Positions 31,991-44,200 of a stretch of DNA of 64,000 bases are shown here, in pieces (the first letter of the stretch is position 1; each line of letters starts with the position of its first letter). The notes under the pieces are model-generated. The model saw nothing but the letters and a program-made list of their open reading frames with translations, had not been told where the DNA came from and ran no database searches. This stretch comes from Aulostomus chinensis (lineage: Eukaryota; Chordata; Actinopteri; Syngnathiformes; Aulostomidae). Location: positions 18,301,001-18,365,000 of the forward strand of contig JBBMOA010000013.1 in the NCBI GenBank assembly GCA_037954235.1, given 5' to 3'. The translations under genes and the position numbers were made by a program.

Positions 31991-34506
31991 TTTTGTTCTA
32001 GTATTGGTTTGGCAGTCTTGTTGGTGACATGGTTCTGCATGGTAATCCAGACCGTTTAACCCAACTGTGCAGCTTGAGATCCTAATGGAGGCAGCTTCCA
32101 CCTCTCCCAGGAGCCAGGCTGATCGCTGAAGGGACTAAAGGCCCTTGAACAACTGTGAAAAATGGGGGGGAAAAAAAACAAGGTTTTCCTCTCTTTTTCT
32201 CTTAACTGTCACTGATTTGTTTGATTTGTTGCATTAAAGATGCACTACAAAGACATGTGTCTTATATTCCTTGGCTGGTACCAGTAACTGGTATTTGTTT
32301 GGGGTTGCTGGATCACATGACATGGAAGCTTTTGAAAATGTAAAAACAAAGATAACAAATCCCAACACAACTTTCCTTTTCATCAGCCCCAGCTGAACTT
32401 TGAGGTGAATGCTATTGTTAGCATGCAAGCTAACATGTTTATGTTTCTTTCACCTGAAAGCAGCTACACAGAGCCGCTAAAAAAAACAAAAAACAAACAA
32501 ACCTTTGTAGATATGTTTTTGCCTTGATATTTCCTGTTTATGTTAAAAGGATTTTTATTTTTGGAATCATTCAATTTATCATCTTCATGATCTGGATATT
32601 TACGCATCTCCTAAACGCGGCAGTTCATCTCGAGAACGTGGACAGAAACGTCTTTATTTAGCTGTTGTTGACCTGTTTTGTTTTTTTCTTTCTTAGCTTG
32701 TAAAATGTGGGCTGAAGTTCAGTCTTATCCGGCTTATTGTTCCGTATTTAGGTGAGCGGCTCAGATGTGGCCAGCCCTCCATTCACCTTCTTGGGCAGGG
32801 GTCTGGGAATACATTGTACTGTCGGGTTGACGGCCCCCAACCGGTGTATGATGGGATTTCAAGGTGCACAGTTGGATCATTGATGTTTTTATAGGTGGAG
32901 ATTCAAAAGTTCCCGACTTGATTCACGCCTCCTTTTCTATGGAGTGTTTTTCGACTCTGTTTGCTTTGGGAAGGGACTGTGGAAGTGGCTCTTTCCTGTT
33001 AAAGTTGAGTTTTTTCACTCACACTGGGGGTCTGGGGACTGTTGAGCCGACATGCGATGTTAGGATTTCGTCCAACACGGTTAAAAACTGAGCGGGCAAA
33101 TCAGGAGATGTTTTGAGAATGGAAAAGTTTCACCTGTTTTCTCGTTCTGGTGACAGATTTATGCTTTCACACGTTGCATTTGTAATAAATTTGATGGTTG
33201 ATTGACAAAAGGAAGGACCAATGTGGTTCTGCGTTTGATAGGCCAATCATGCTTGTTTCTGCCACTGACTAACAATGGCAATGCAAGTAAAATTCAGATT
33301 TGATCAAATAAAATTAAAGTATGTGAGAAAAGTGACTGTTGTGTTGTCGTCTGAATTGAAACTGTTGTTGTCCATGAGCAGATATTAATAATGCAAAGAG
33401 GTTTTTTTGTTGTTGTTGTTGTCCCGACTGGCATCGGTAGACTTTTGGAAATGACTAATAGTTAGTAACGTGAGGCCTTGAGGTGATTAAAGAGAGGACA
33501 AGTAAAAGACACAACTCACGCCTCTGGAAAAACACTTTGAGAAGTGTTAAGAAATGTTTGTTACCGTAATAAAAGACAGTACAGGACCCCCTCCCCCAAC
33601 ACTACCACCACCCCCAACATCCTTCCCCTGTTTGTTTGTATATTCTGGAAATAGTCCACGCTGGAGGTCGCCGATCGGCGTTTAAGTGTCACGGTGGGGG
33701 CGCGCACCTCCTCGTAAACAGTAAATCCTGGGAGGACAATCGGGCCCTTGAGGATGGTCAAGGGTCCTACCTGTCCTCTGGTGTTTTTCCCCTCAGACAC
33801 ACCCTGTGCCAGTCACCGGAGGTACCACGCTCCCAGAGGAAGTCTTGTGTGTGGCGTCCTCCAGTCCTGAGCCCAGTGATTAAGAGTTCCTTCCTTTTCC
33901 GCTCGGAGGAGCATTGTCCCGGTGAACAGACATGCTGCCGACAACTTGTCCTAACCAGGAAGTGAGTCTCTGACTGTCCAAGGAGCAACAACGATGGCAC
34001 ATTCCACACTAAATATACTTTTCATGAGTGTTTTAATTATTCAAATGGGAATAAGCCTGGAGAATTAGGTTGTGTGAATCAACAGGAGAGTTTTAGGCCT
34101 CTGAGGGTCAGGATCGGGCGAGAGGTCACGTGATATCATAGCCTCATACACCTTTCATGCACCTTTTCTCAATGCTTGTTTTTTTTATTTTTAATAATAA
34201 TACGTTGAAAAAGGGAATTTCTGTCTTTGTTTGACCTGCCAGTGACGCAGCGTTTCTCAGGGTCACATTGTGAATAAAACTGCATTTGAAAAAAACACTG
34301 GCAGCACATCACGAAAATCCCATGAAGGAAGTGGGAGACGCGCCGATCCCTCCACACGGCAAGTGAGCAGTGAGGATGTCACACATCTGAATCCTAAGAG
34401 ATTTGTGGTGATTATACGGTAAGTGTTGCAAAATCAGAACTTCCCTTTCTTTCCACGCTTCCAAGAATCAGCGCGATGTGAATCGACACCATCGCTCATG
34501 TGGACC

Positions 34507-34528
34507 TTTTTTTTTTTTTTTTTTTTTT
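34507..34528. repeat. Poly-T tract
   Basis: An uninterrupted run of about 22 T. It could be the tail of a minus-strand retroposon, but no body is recognised beside it. Confidence 0.85.
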
Positions 34529-34677
34529 CTCACATAACAGCTTTTAGCAGTTCCATTTGAGTCGTTTTAGCAAAAAATTTCCCAGAAACATGAGCAGACC
34601 GGTGCTTGGAGTTTCATGGAACAACACCGGTACTACTAACTACCTGGTAAACCTGATACAGTCTAATAGTGACTAGA

Positions 34678-34688
34678 GTATATATATG

Positions 34689-34747
<59 letters not shown>

Positions 34748-34755
34748 ATATATAC

Positions 34756-34798
<43 letters not shown>
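34678..34798. repeat. (TA)n/(TG)n compound microsatellite
   Basis: About 120 bases of alternating TA with an internal TG block, near the probable far end of the kdrl 3' region. Confidence 0.95.
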
Positions 34799-34799
<1 letters not shown>

Positions 34800-34849
34800 C
34801 TTCATTAAGATTATTAAGCAATTATGAGAAAGACAGCAGGTAATGTATA

Positions 34850-35187
34850 AATATATAGATCTTTATTCATTTCTTTACTTCATATGCTCAATTAACAGTG
34901 CTGGGGAACAATATTTTCATTACAACTGACTTGTGGACTTCATGAACAAAAAGCCTGAACTGCTACAGGTCATAATCATGGTTCTTCCCAGAAATGCCAT
35001 CAAATAAACTTTGTATTTATGTTGAAATTCTATTGTGAGAGCTGAAGCTTGACAAGTGTGAAAGATAAACGTGAAATATGAAATGGATGTTAGGCTGAAA
35101 TGAAATAATATGACATATAGTGTAAACGTTAGTTTGCTATGGGAGCTACTGGAGTTAAATACATGTGACCCTCAACACTGCCCAAGG

Positions 35188-35218
<31 letters not shown>

Positions 35219-37215
35219 TAATAATAATATACCTTCAGAATACAAAAACATTACATTTGATATAAAGTATCAGTGCATAATAATTCCCAAGGGTCCACAG
35301 ACAACACATCATAGAGAAATACACAGGAGTTCAAAACAGTCACTTCTTACTGTGCTACCTTTAAAATACTGGTTTGTTTTTCAGACGTCAGAGAGAACAA
35401 GCTAGCATCAATGCTACAGGGTACGCATACGTTAGCACGCGCGTTCAGACCACGGTACTTTCAATGAGTCCGGACTGAACGCAACACACAGGTGCTAACT
35501 TCATACACAGGTAGAGTTTCTGTAGCCTGCCCTGCAAGCTTTATTAACTCTGAACACAAGATGATGGACGGAGAACCCCCCCCCCCCCAACCCATATAAA
35601 CACACACACACACACACAAACATACACACACGCGCACGTGTGTCCCTCAGCTGAGTCATATCAGTGAATACAGCAGCACAATCAGCATATACATCTGGAC
35701 TGAACTTATGGGGTGTTGTCAACTTAGCTGGTAAATCTTTTAGTTAACTTTTAAATATGGTGACAGTGTTCACAATGGAAATAAATACATAGTTTACTTT
35801 TTGAAGAAATTGTTTTCATATATTCATGAGGCTCTCTGGTTTCCTTATCATGTTCTTTTCAGTTTGACCAAACAAAAATACACAACATTTGAGGTTCTTC
35901 ATTACCAGATGGGGCAAGAGGAGGAATTGGAATGTATTTTTAGGAACATCTTTTTTTTTGAAAGTTCGATTATTTGTCATCGTTCCCAGCGCCAGATAGG
36001 AAGACAGACACCCTCCATCTCCTTTGTGCTGGGAGCTGAGGAGACCCACTGAGAGTGAGATGACTTAGCACAACGAATGGGAGTGGTTGGATGGTGTTAG
36101 CGCAACTCAGTCAAACATCATCCAGTAAATAAGGTTCAGGAACTTGAGTCATCCAGAAATAATCCTCCTCATCCTCGTTCACAGGGACGGTCCATGTTGG
36201 AGGAGAAGTGGTCAACAAATATTTTGTTTTGTTGATGGAGCTCTTGAGGCGCTGCACCCAATCACGGCACCCTGCAGGCTACGGAAAGTAATTCTGACTA
36301 TGTTTCTGATTGAAAAATTACAATGTCTCATTTCATCATGAACTTCATACACAATTCCAGTTCTATTCATGGAGGCAAAGACTGTTTTGGAGAAAAGCGC
36401 ATTTAAAGACTTGATGATGGAGTCATGCTAACACTTCCCATCCACTCCCATTCATTGTGCTAAGCTAACTAGCCCGTTTCTGTCCTCTTGAATGGCTCTG
36501 GGGAGAACGGACAATAAACTCATTTCCCTAAATGCTGTTGTGTTCCTTTAAATGCCCTCATGGTTGAGCTGAAAGGTTAAAGCTGGAGTTTCTCTGGCGC
36601 AACTTTAACGTGTGGTCGTCTCTGACCTGTTTCAAAGTAACCCTCGCCGCTGTCTCCCTGGGTCAACCTGAGTTACTGGAAACACACTATGACACCTCCA
36701 ACGAAAGACCTGTCACCATGAATCATTAATGGTATCAAGTCATCCATCACAGCCAGTCCTCCTACAGATGGATGCCCCCACAGAATGACATCTCCTTAAC
36801 TTCATCAAGAAAATTCCTCCAAGTTTATAATGTCATGAAACCATTTAAAGAAATATATGAATTTAAAAGGCCTCTCCTTGCCGGATGTTGGTGAAGTTGT
36901 TCTCTTCGTGGTTTGTTTTCACAGTAGATCAGAGAAATACCTGACTGGAATACCTGAGCCTGCTTTCAGCTGTTTGACTTGTCACAGTGAATGTGGAATG
37001 GACCAGCAGCGTTAACGGCGGCCCGCGTCAGAAAAGAACCAACTGATTACAGGTTTCCTTTTGTTGCACGGTGGCTGCCTTGCAAAGTTGGAAGTTGATT
37101 CATAAGACTCTCTCAAATGTTGTTGAAGCGTCCAAGGATTAGAGTCAAACCAGAGGAGATTTTAACAAAAGGCCTCCAGGCTGTCAGTCAGACTCTCCAG
37201 TGATGGAGCGGGAGG
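34850..37215 (-). other. kdrl 3' untranslated and downstream region (predicted)
   Basis: Sequence after the kdrl stop codon on the minus strand. Candidate polyadenylation signals (TTTATT on the plus strand) lie at 35540-35545 and 34862-34867, so the transcript end cannot be fixed. It contains an ATA trinucleotide array (35187-35230) and short CA runs near 35600. Confidence 0.35.
35187..35230. repeat. (ATA)n microsatellite
   Basis: Trinucleotide array with one C interruption. Confidence 0.92.
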
Positions 37216-40200
37216 TTACACAGGTGGAGTAGAGTAGCGCACCACTGAGTTGTAGTCAGGTGGCGGGCTGTGACACTCCAGGTCGGCGTCCAGGGCCGAA
37301 TCGTCCAGACTGAACTCCAGTGAGGGAACGGTCGGTGGGTATTTCTCCTTTTCTGTGTCAGTCAGAACCGACTCTTTACTCTTGCTGGCTGCCTTCATCC
37401 TGGAATACGCACACAGACATAACAACATAAATCGATGTATTTAAATATAAAACCATTGGATTATATTTGTTTCCCGGTGCAGAAAGATGTTTGTTGTTCT
37501 CTCAGTTTTAGAATATATCCAGTAAAGTAAAGCCCAGCTTGTCCTGACAGCGTAAAAGTGAGACGAACACGCTATTAGCTCACTCCAATAAGGAAGTGTC
37601 TCTATTGTAAGGAGGGTTAAAAAAAATACATACGATGACACAAACCACTGCTTGAAAAACAAGCACTGCTCAGCAGACACAACAAATCAGTGTGGCGCAA
37701 CGGAATGACCAGACGACATCCTGACTTGAGAGTTTACCCTGAAGCCAAATGTGCCGCAAGACTTTTCTCACAATACGCTCTTGTATTCTCACGCCGGCAC
37801 CCAACGTTCCTGAGACACGGCCCCTTTTCCGCGTACAGAAAACAGCAATGACTGATTTAGGGTGACAGTCGGAACCGTCCAAACTAAAAGCCGGAGTTGG
37901 TTTTCTTCAAAAACAACTTCATCAATTTTTATCCGAGAGCTGCTTTAATATTCTCGGCTTTGAGAGTGACCCCTTGTGAAGCTTTACAATCACACGGGCC
38001 TCCCCCCACTCTTATATTATATAATCAATCATCCTGAGCTTTTCTGCTTCATTTGATGCTCAGAATATGAGTAATTGCCCACCATTGTCTTTGGAGGTTG
38101 CTATGGTTTTCCAGAGCTCCTCTCTGGAGGGCAAAGGGTCAGAGCTCAGCAGGGGTACATGTACTGGAATGCTTTCTAACTACCTGGTAAGCAAGGCGTC
38201 CAAAATAGTGGATATTAGAACCAGGCACAGAGCGCTGGCACACAAGAAAATGTCAGGCTGGCAGGTAGAGACGGAGAGGGCAGGCAGGAGGCTGAGTGAG
38301 CAACAGGTGGACTCTGAGGAAACAAAAAAGAGCCGCAGCTAACAGGGGCCCTCATAAATGCTCCTCGGTTCAAAGGTGGTAGAGATTGAGCGGTTGCCCA
38401 GCGAGGAGGTCCACCCCCACCCCCTCCACCCCCCCAGCATGCACGCACTGATTCCACGCTCAATGACAAGACCATGATGACACCAGCAGCCTGACTCCAA
38501 GTTTGGAAATCAAACAGACACGATGAAAGAATGTGAGAATGTTGGAGTTTGATGAGCTGCTTTACGTGATTCCATTTCTAAAAGGAGTACTGGGATATTT
38601 TTCAACCCTCAACCCTTCGCCCTGTTTTCTCATGTGGGTTTGGGTTGAAATGATCACCAGGGACCATGATGACTGGAATTGTTCCAATCAAAACTGCTGC
38701 AGCGTATTGTTGTCAAACTATGTGATTTCTTTTTTTGGTCGTTATCTTATTTTACCATTGACGAGCTTAGTTTGTTACTTTCACTTCATGCTGTCGATGC
38801 CGTTTGCTTATCTGTCAGCAGGAATCCGCAAAAACAATGAGGCCAAATTTCATCAAATCTGGTGGAGGGGTGTAGCACAGGCCAAGGAAGAACCCAAGAC
38901 ATTTTGGGAAATATCTGTCAAAAAAAGTAAAGAAATGAATCTTTTTCACATTTGGTTTGGTTGAGGTCACCTTGGGGACGGTGCTCTATAGTTTAGGTTC
39001 CATTTTCACGCTCTGTACTGCTACATGCATGTTACAGCGTCACACCGAAAAAGTGAGGTGCCCGCAACATAGAGGAATTGCTACAAATTATTTAAAAGAC
39101 ACTCGTGAAATATTAAGCTGATTTTGATGTGTCTGAGGCATTTGAATGTGATGGCTGTCAGTAGGGATTTGAGCCAGAGTTTACTTGAGCAGGGACGGGG
39201 GAGAAACCGAGGAGGGAGTTTGAAATGTGAAGCCGCGGTGCTCAGGAAACGGGTGGTGGTGTTGGGGGAGCTGGAACCTGACCCATCCGACGATTTCACT
39301 CCTCTGACCTTAACCTCTGCGACGTACTCAGACGTTCTTTCATGTTTCCAAATTAAACGGGAACAGAGAGCCGAGATGAGAGGAATGATGGGAACCTATC
39401 AATCGAGTCAAGTATGTTTCAAGTATGAGACATCAGTTACAAGTTGGAAACATGGGTATCTCTGAGGGATCCCTTCAATGATGTTCTCAGACTCTAACTG
39501 TGTCAATCTGTCAGCTGGAAAAAGAAAACGTGCTCTTTTAGCAGACGGCTGCACTCCATGCTAGCAGCATCAGTTTTTAGACTTCAATACTGGTAGAATT
39601 TCAATCATGTGAGTTTTTAGCAGGCACTTCAATCGTCAACACAAGTGACAACAGGTGGAATAATACCAGAATTATCCTTTAACAGATATTTGCTTTGGGA
39701 CTTCGATTATTATTAAAATTTGCTGTTTGCACGCTGCGTCTGTTGACTATCTGCCCCCCGTGGTTCTTCTTGAGGTTTCTGCCATTTTAAAAGGCTTTGT
39801 AAAGATAGTAAAGCTCCTTGAGGCAAGCTTGTGAGTTCAGGCTTTATGAATAAAATTCACTGGTTGACTTAATTCTTACATTTTTAAGTAAAAACTACAA
39901 CTATGGAGGCTTATTAATGGTGGCCATCCTGCTTGGATTGTTCACATAAGCCACAACTGGCTGCCTGAAACCTCCAAAGTACGGCTCTCATGAGAAAAAA
40001 GGTTTACATAAATGTACTCAGATTAGACTTCATCCTCAAATAACCTCCTAAGTGAGAACATATTGTTTCACTTCGTGTTTTTCTCTCTTTTTGACAGTTT
40101 TACATACTTGCCCTTGCAGGATCCACATCTTAGAATCATCAAAATGATCTACAGGGTTTCAGAGAATATAGTCTAGTCCTATGTCATGTTTTTGAGATCA

Positions 40201-40568
40201 TGTGTAACCCTGCATTGATTGAAATACAGCATACAGCCATGACTCCTGTGTTAAATCATTGTGGGAGGGGCCTCGCTCAGGGTTCTTGAGGTAAAAACAA
40301 AGAAGTTTTAGTGTTGAGTCTTTAAACAGCCCAATCTCAAGTGACCCATCCACTCCACCCTTGTGCCAAGTCCTTCAGCAAGTCACGTTCAAGCTTCACC
40401 CCCCCCCGGTCTCCTTTGTGCCACTGTCCCTCATGCATGGTTCCTTCATACAAAAGAGAAAACAAGCCATTGCCTTCTTTGTACGTGTGTGTGTGTGTGT
40501 ATACGACAGTTACTGCATCTACATTCCAGCACATCAGGGAGGTTTCCAGGCAGGTATTGGGTCTTCCA

Positions 40569-40599
<31 letters not shown>

Positions 40600-41187
40600 T
40601 GTGGCAGAACATGTGGAGGGTTGCTTGAGGGTACGTACGCCAGAGCTATTATGCTGAGAGGTCGGCCAGCGAGCGACTCCAATCTCTGCAGAGCCTTCAT
40701 GTTGTCGGAGGAGAGACCCATCCCACTGTCTGACTGTCCACCCTGTCGACCATGAGAGACAGTTAAAACTCCAGCTGCTACTCTCATTTATACCATCTGA
40801 GGTGGAAACATGACAAAAAGTTAGTAAGTTAACAGACTACGAGAAAATGAAGTCATTCCTTGAAATGGTAGAAGAGTAACCGAAAGACGAAGAAAATTGT
40901 GAGTGTATGAATCACAAGTAATGAAAATGGCAGGTTTATTTTTATGAGCATGAAGTGTGACACATGCTGATCTGATTCTGGGTTTATACGGAGCATGTGT
41001 ATCGATCACAGCAAAAGTCTGATCCCCCTGTATCTGGAGCCTGAACCAGGAAACCTCTTGATACAGAGTAGAAGGTCAGAAATACACGGCGGTTCCAAAC
41101 CATGACAGGCTTTAAAAGCAATCCCAAAAAAATCTTAAACTAAATTCTAAAACAAACAGGTAGCCACAGTACTTCTGTATCTGGTGT

Positions 41188-41260
<73 letters not shown>

Positions 41261-44200
41261 GGCTTGAACAATTTTACACAATTTTCTGCATCACTGAGAT
41301 AAATAGCAATCAAAGCGCAGCACTTCAGTCAAGAGGAAGTCATTTCTGGGAAGGCTGCACCTCTGTGTAACGATGTTTGGCAGTGTGTCGGGTTTGACTT
41401 GAAATATGGTTGTTAAAGTTAAATCATGGATCAAAAACACTTCCTTGCTTTTAGTTTAACCGTTTAAATGTCCAGTGTGCAGAATTTAGCACAGGTTATT
41501 GATAGAAATTCACTATGACACTCATAATATTTTCACCTGTATATAATCACCTGAAACCAAGATTCACAGTATTTCATTAGCTAAGAATGAGCTCTTCATA
41601 TCCACGTAGGCGCAGCCTCTCTTCTGCACAGTTGCATCTACAGCAGCCCAAGAATGGCGTTTTTAGCGCCACAACTTCAGCTGATTCTATTATTTGTTTT
41701 AAGAGCAACTTATTTGAAATGTGCTCTCTCTAAACCATCTAGAAGAGAGTGCTCTGTTTTTTGGATGGTGATGTTACTTTTTTCCACTCAGCTGAATGTC
41801 TTTGTAGAGCAGCTCCATGGCTGTACTGGTTTACACCAGGAACCAACAACTGAGACTGATGGAGAAGAAAAGATTCATCCGGCGTCTCGTCTGTATTATT
41901 ATGGTCAGTGTGAGATCACTGGATGATGGAAGAGTCTGTAAGGAATTAGGGGGACTTCCATGACTGAAGCGTTATGTGTTTAACAGAGATGCTGCTACAG
42001 GAAGATTCTCCGGACTCCATCGCTACCATCAACGACTGGACAGGAATAAATCAGAGGGCGGAAGGAAAACAGGCATCAGGCTTGTTGCTTTGAGTACGAA
42101 CAGCTGGTGCCTCCTTGGAGTATTTTTGCCTCCCCAACATAGAGCTGTTAGCCATGAGGCTACATTCTTACGATACATCTGCTGCTCATCTGGTAACTGT
42201 GTGTGACGCTTAGCTTCGATCTATTTCTGTAAATGTAGCTGCATCATGGTTGTATGACTCCGAGATGTGTACCTGTAACTGTGACCTTGACCTCTGACCA
42301 GCAAAATGTTTATTTTATTGTCATCCTTGAATTCCGCTGGCTGTTTGTGGGAAGTTGGAAGAAATTCCCTCAGGATGTTACACAGATATCACTTCCGAGA
42401 GAATGGGACGGATGAATGGACAGCACGAAAACATAATGCTTCTGGACTCTGGCTCGTGTCGGCAAGCTTGGAAAGGGAGGTATGAGTTGAAGGTTTGTAA
42501 TACTAAGCCTCACCATTAGGTGTCACTAGATACTTCACACTGGTTCTTTAAATTAACTGGGAGCTTTGCAAGGTGGGAAGCGGTTCTGTTTGAAATCAGA
42601 TCAGAGTCAATTACTGAAAGTTCAGATATATGACAATTCAGCTGCAGAGAGCTGAAGACTAACCTTTGACTCTAATGAGGCAGCAGGAAACCCAGATTAT
42701 TGAGATGAAAGAGTGCCAGGATGGTGTTGAAGCGACACCATCATAAGGCAGGCGCAAACAAAATGTTAGCGCATAAACAAAATCAAAGTAGTCTTGGAAG
42801 AATGGATGATGGAGCAAGAGTAAGAAAAGCTTCCAGGAGCACCTCTAAACACTTTCTTACAGTTAGGACCAATATGTTGTCAAAAACTCATTAAAATGAA
42901 TAATGCAACCTCTCATAGAGTTCAATTAAGCTACTGTAACACTTAAGATTCATGGTGCAAGAGGGATTTTCCTGTTCAATGTCTGATGTCTCTTCAATCA
43001 GGAAATTAAAAGCACATTTTGTGTGTCTGGTCCTGTTTTATCTTCAGAAGGAATTACTCACCCCGTGACCCTCATTTGTCCCGCTCTCCATGGTGACCTC
43101 ATCGAAGGTTTTCACACTCGCAGGACGGATCTTAACGTTCCTGGTAAAGGAATATTTCTGGAATAAGCCTCCAAAATACCTTCAAATATTCAGTGTCTGT
43201 TTAATGATTCCTTTGAAAACGCTAGACTCAAACAAGCAGAGTTAAGCAACAAAACCACAGAAATGAAACCCCTTTCATAAACTGCGTGCCGCATCTACGA
43301 CAGTGCACAGACGATGTGTTGACTTTACTTTTCAACACTGAAGTTAAAATGACTAACTCAAGGGGCAAATGTCATTATTGCTTTTCAACACCTCCCTAAT
43401 AAACCCACTTGGAGGATCTGTGCTCAAACCAACATTATTTTTAGTTGGATATAAATCTAGAAGTGGGATTTTTGGTTTTGAGGAAAAATGTCCAAAACAG
43501 TGAACGGCAAAAAGCTTTGGGATCGTCGAGCAGCCATGTGTATGTTTGTTATCAAGTGCCAATCTGGTCCGTCAGTGTCTTCAGCTCAGACCTGAATGTT
43601 CCGGTAAAGTTTAGTCTGAGTAGTGCAGCAACAACAAAGAAGGACAATGACTTAGCTGTTTCCTTTGCAAAACATGTTGGACCTTGGACAAACTGATGTT
43701 AGTTTTATGTGGTTTTATGATCAGGTGATTTTTCTCCTTCAGTTGTCTTTACAATTTCATTGAGTGTTCAACAGCTTTGCCATGCTAGCAGCTATGTGTG
43801 ACTGAAGGGGGGATATTTGAACAAAATGCCTTATCAGTATGATAACTGACCCCCCATGACGATGTTAAAATGCTTGCGTTAACGAGTTAATATCAGTTTA
43901 TGTTGTAGGTCTGCTAAAATTAGCGACATCACACAATACACAGTATAACTTGGTGGTACAACGGCTGTTAAAATGACACGCCAGCACCACGGTTGTACAG
44001 TCAATTGGGATCCTTGTTTAATGGTGGAAATATTAATTCCCTGGTTTAGCGACATGGCACTCCCGACTATGACTAATGCTATTCTGTCGTTCAGAAAACT
44101 TGATTTTATCAGTATTCATTGACAGCAGTGACTGTTGAGAGGACATCCGCTGTAGTCATTTCATGTTTTCTGTGGTTAGGCTGAAGCTGGAAAAGACATG

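Larger units (their letters stand above)
26350..34850. other. Gene-poor interval between cdx4 and kdrl
   Basis: No exon of a conserved protein family was recognised on either strand. In particular there is no homeobox (gsx or pdx type) and no class III receptor kinase exon. It holds the SINE and repeat cluster at 27-29.2 kb, several CA and TA microsatellites, a poly-C tract near 29518-29532 and a T-rich tract at 34507-34528. The stretch 29.3-34.5 kb is otherwise unassigned and may carry regulatory sequence. Confidence 0.5.
37400..40638 (-). other. Last intron of kdrl
   Basis: About 3.2 kb. It contains a C-rich plus-strand tract (38403-38432) and two fragments of dispersed fish repeats: around 38820-38960 (AATTTCATCAAATCTGGTGG, AGGCCAAGGAAGAACCC) and around 39755-39880 (CTCCTTGAGGCAAGC, TTATGAATAAAATTCACTGG). 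A 143-codon plus-strand open frame at 38533-38964 overlaps the first fragment and is not a gene. Confidence 0.6.

Noticed and set aside
25000..37200. A gsx or pdx homeobox between cdx4 and kdrl
   Set aside because: I looked on both strands for the helix 3 pattern (WFQNRR) and found it only in cdx4.
38533..38964. A 143-codon plus-strand open frame
   Set aside because: It lies in the last kdrl intron and overlaps a dispersed repeat fragment, with no family resemblance or coding signature.
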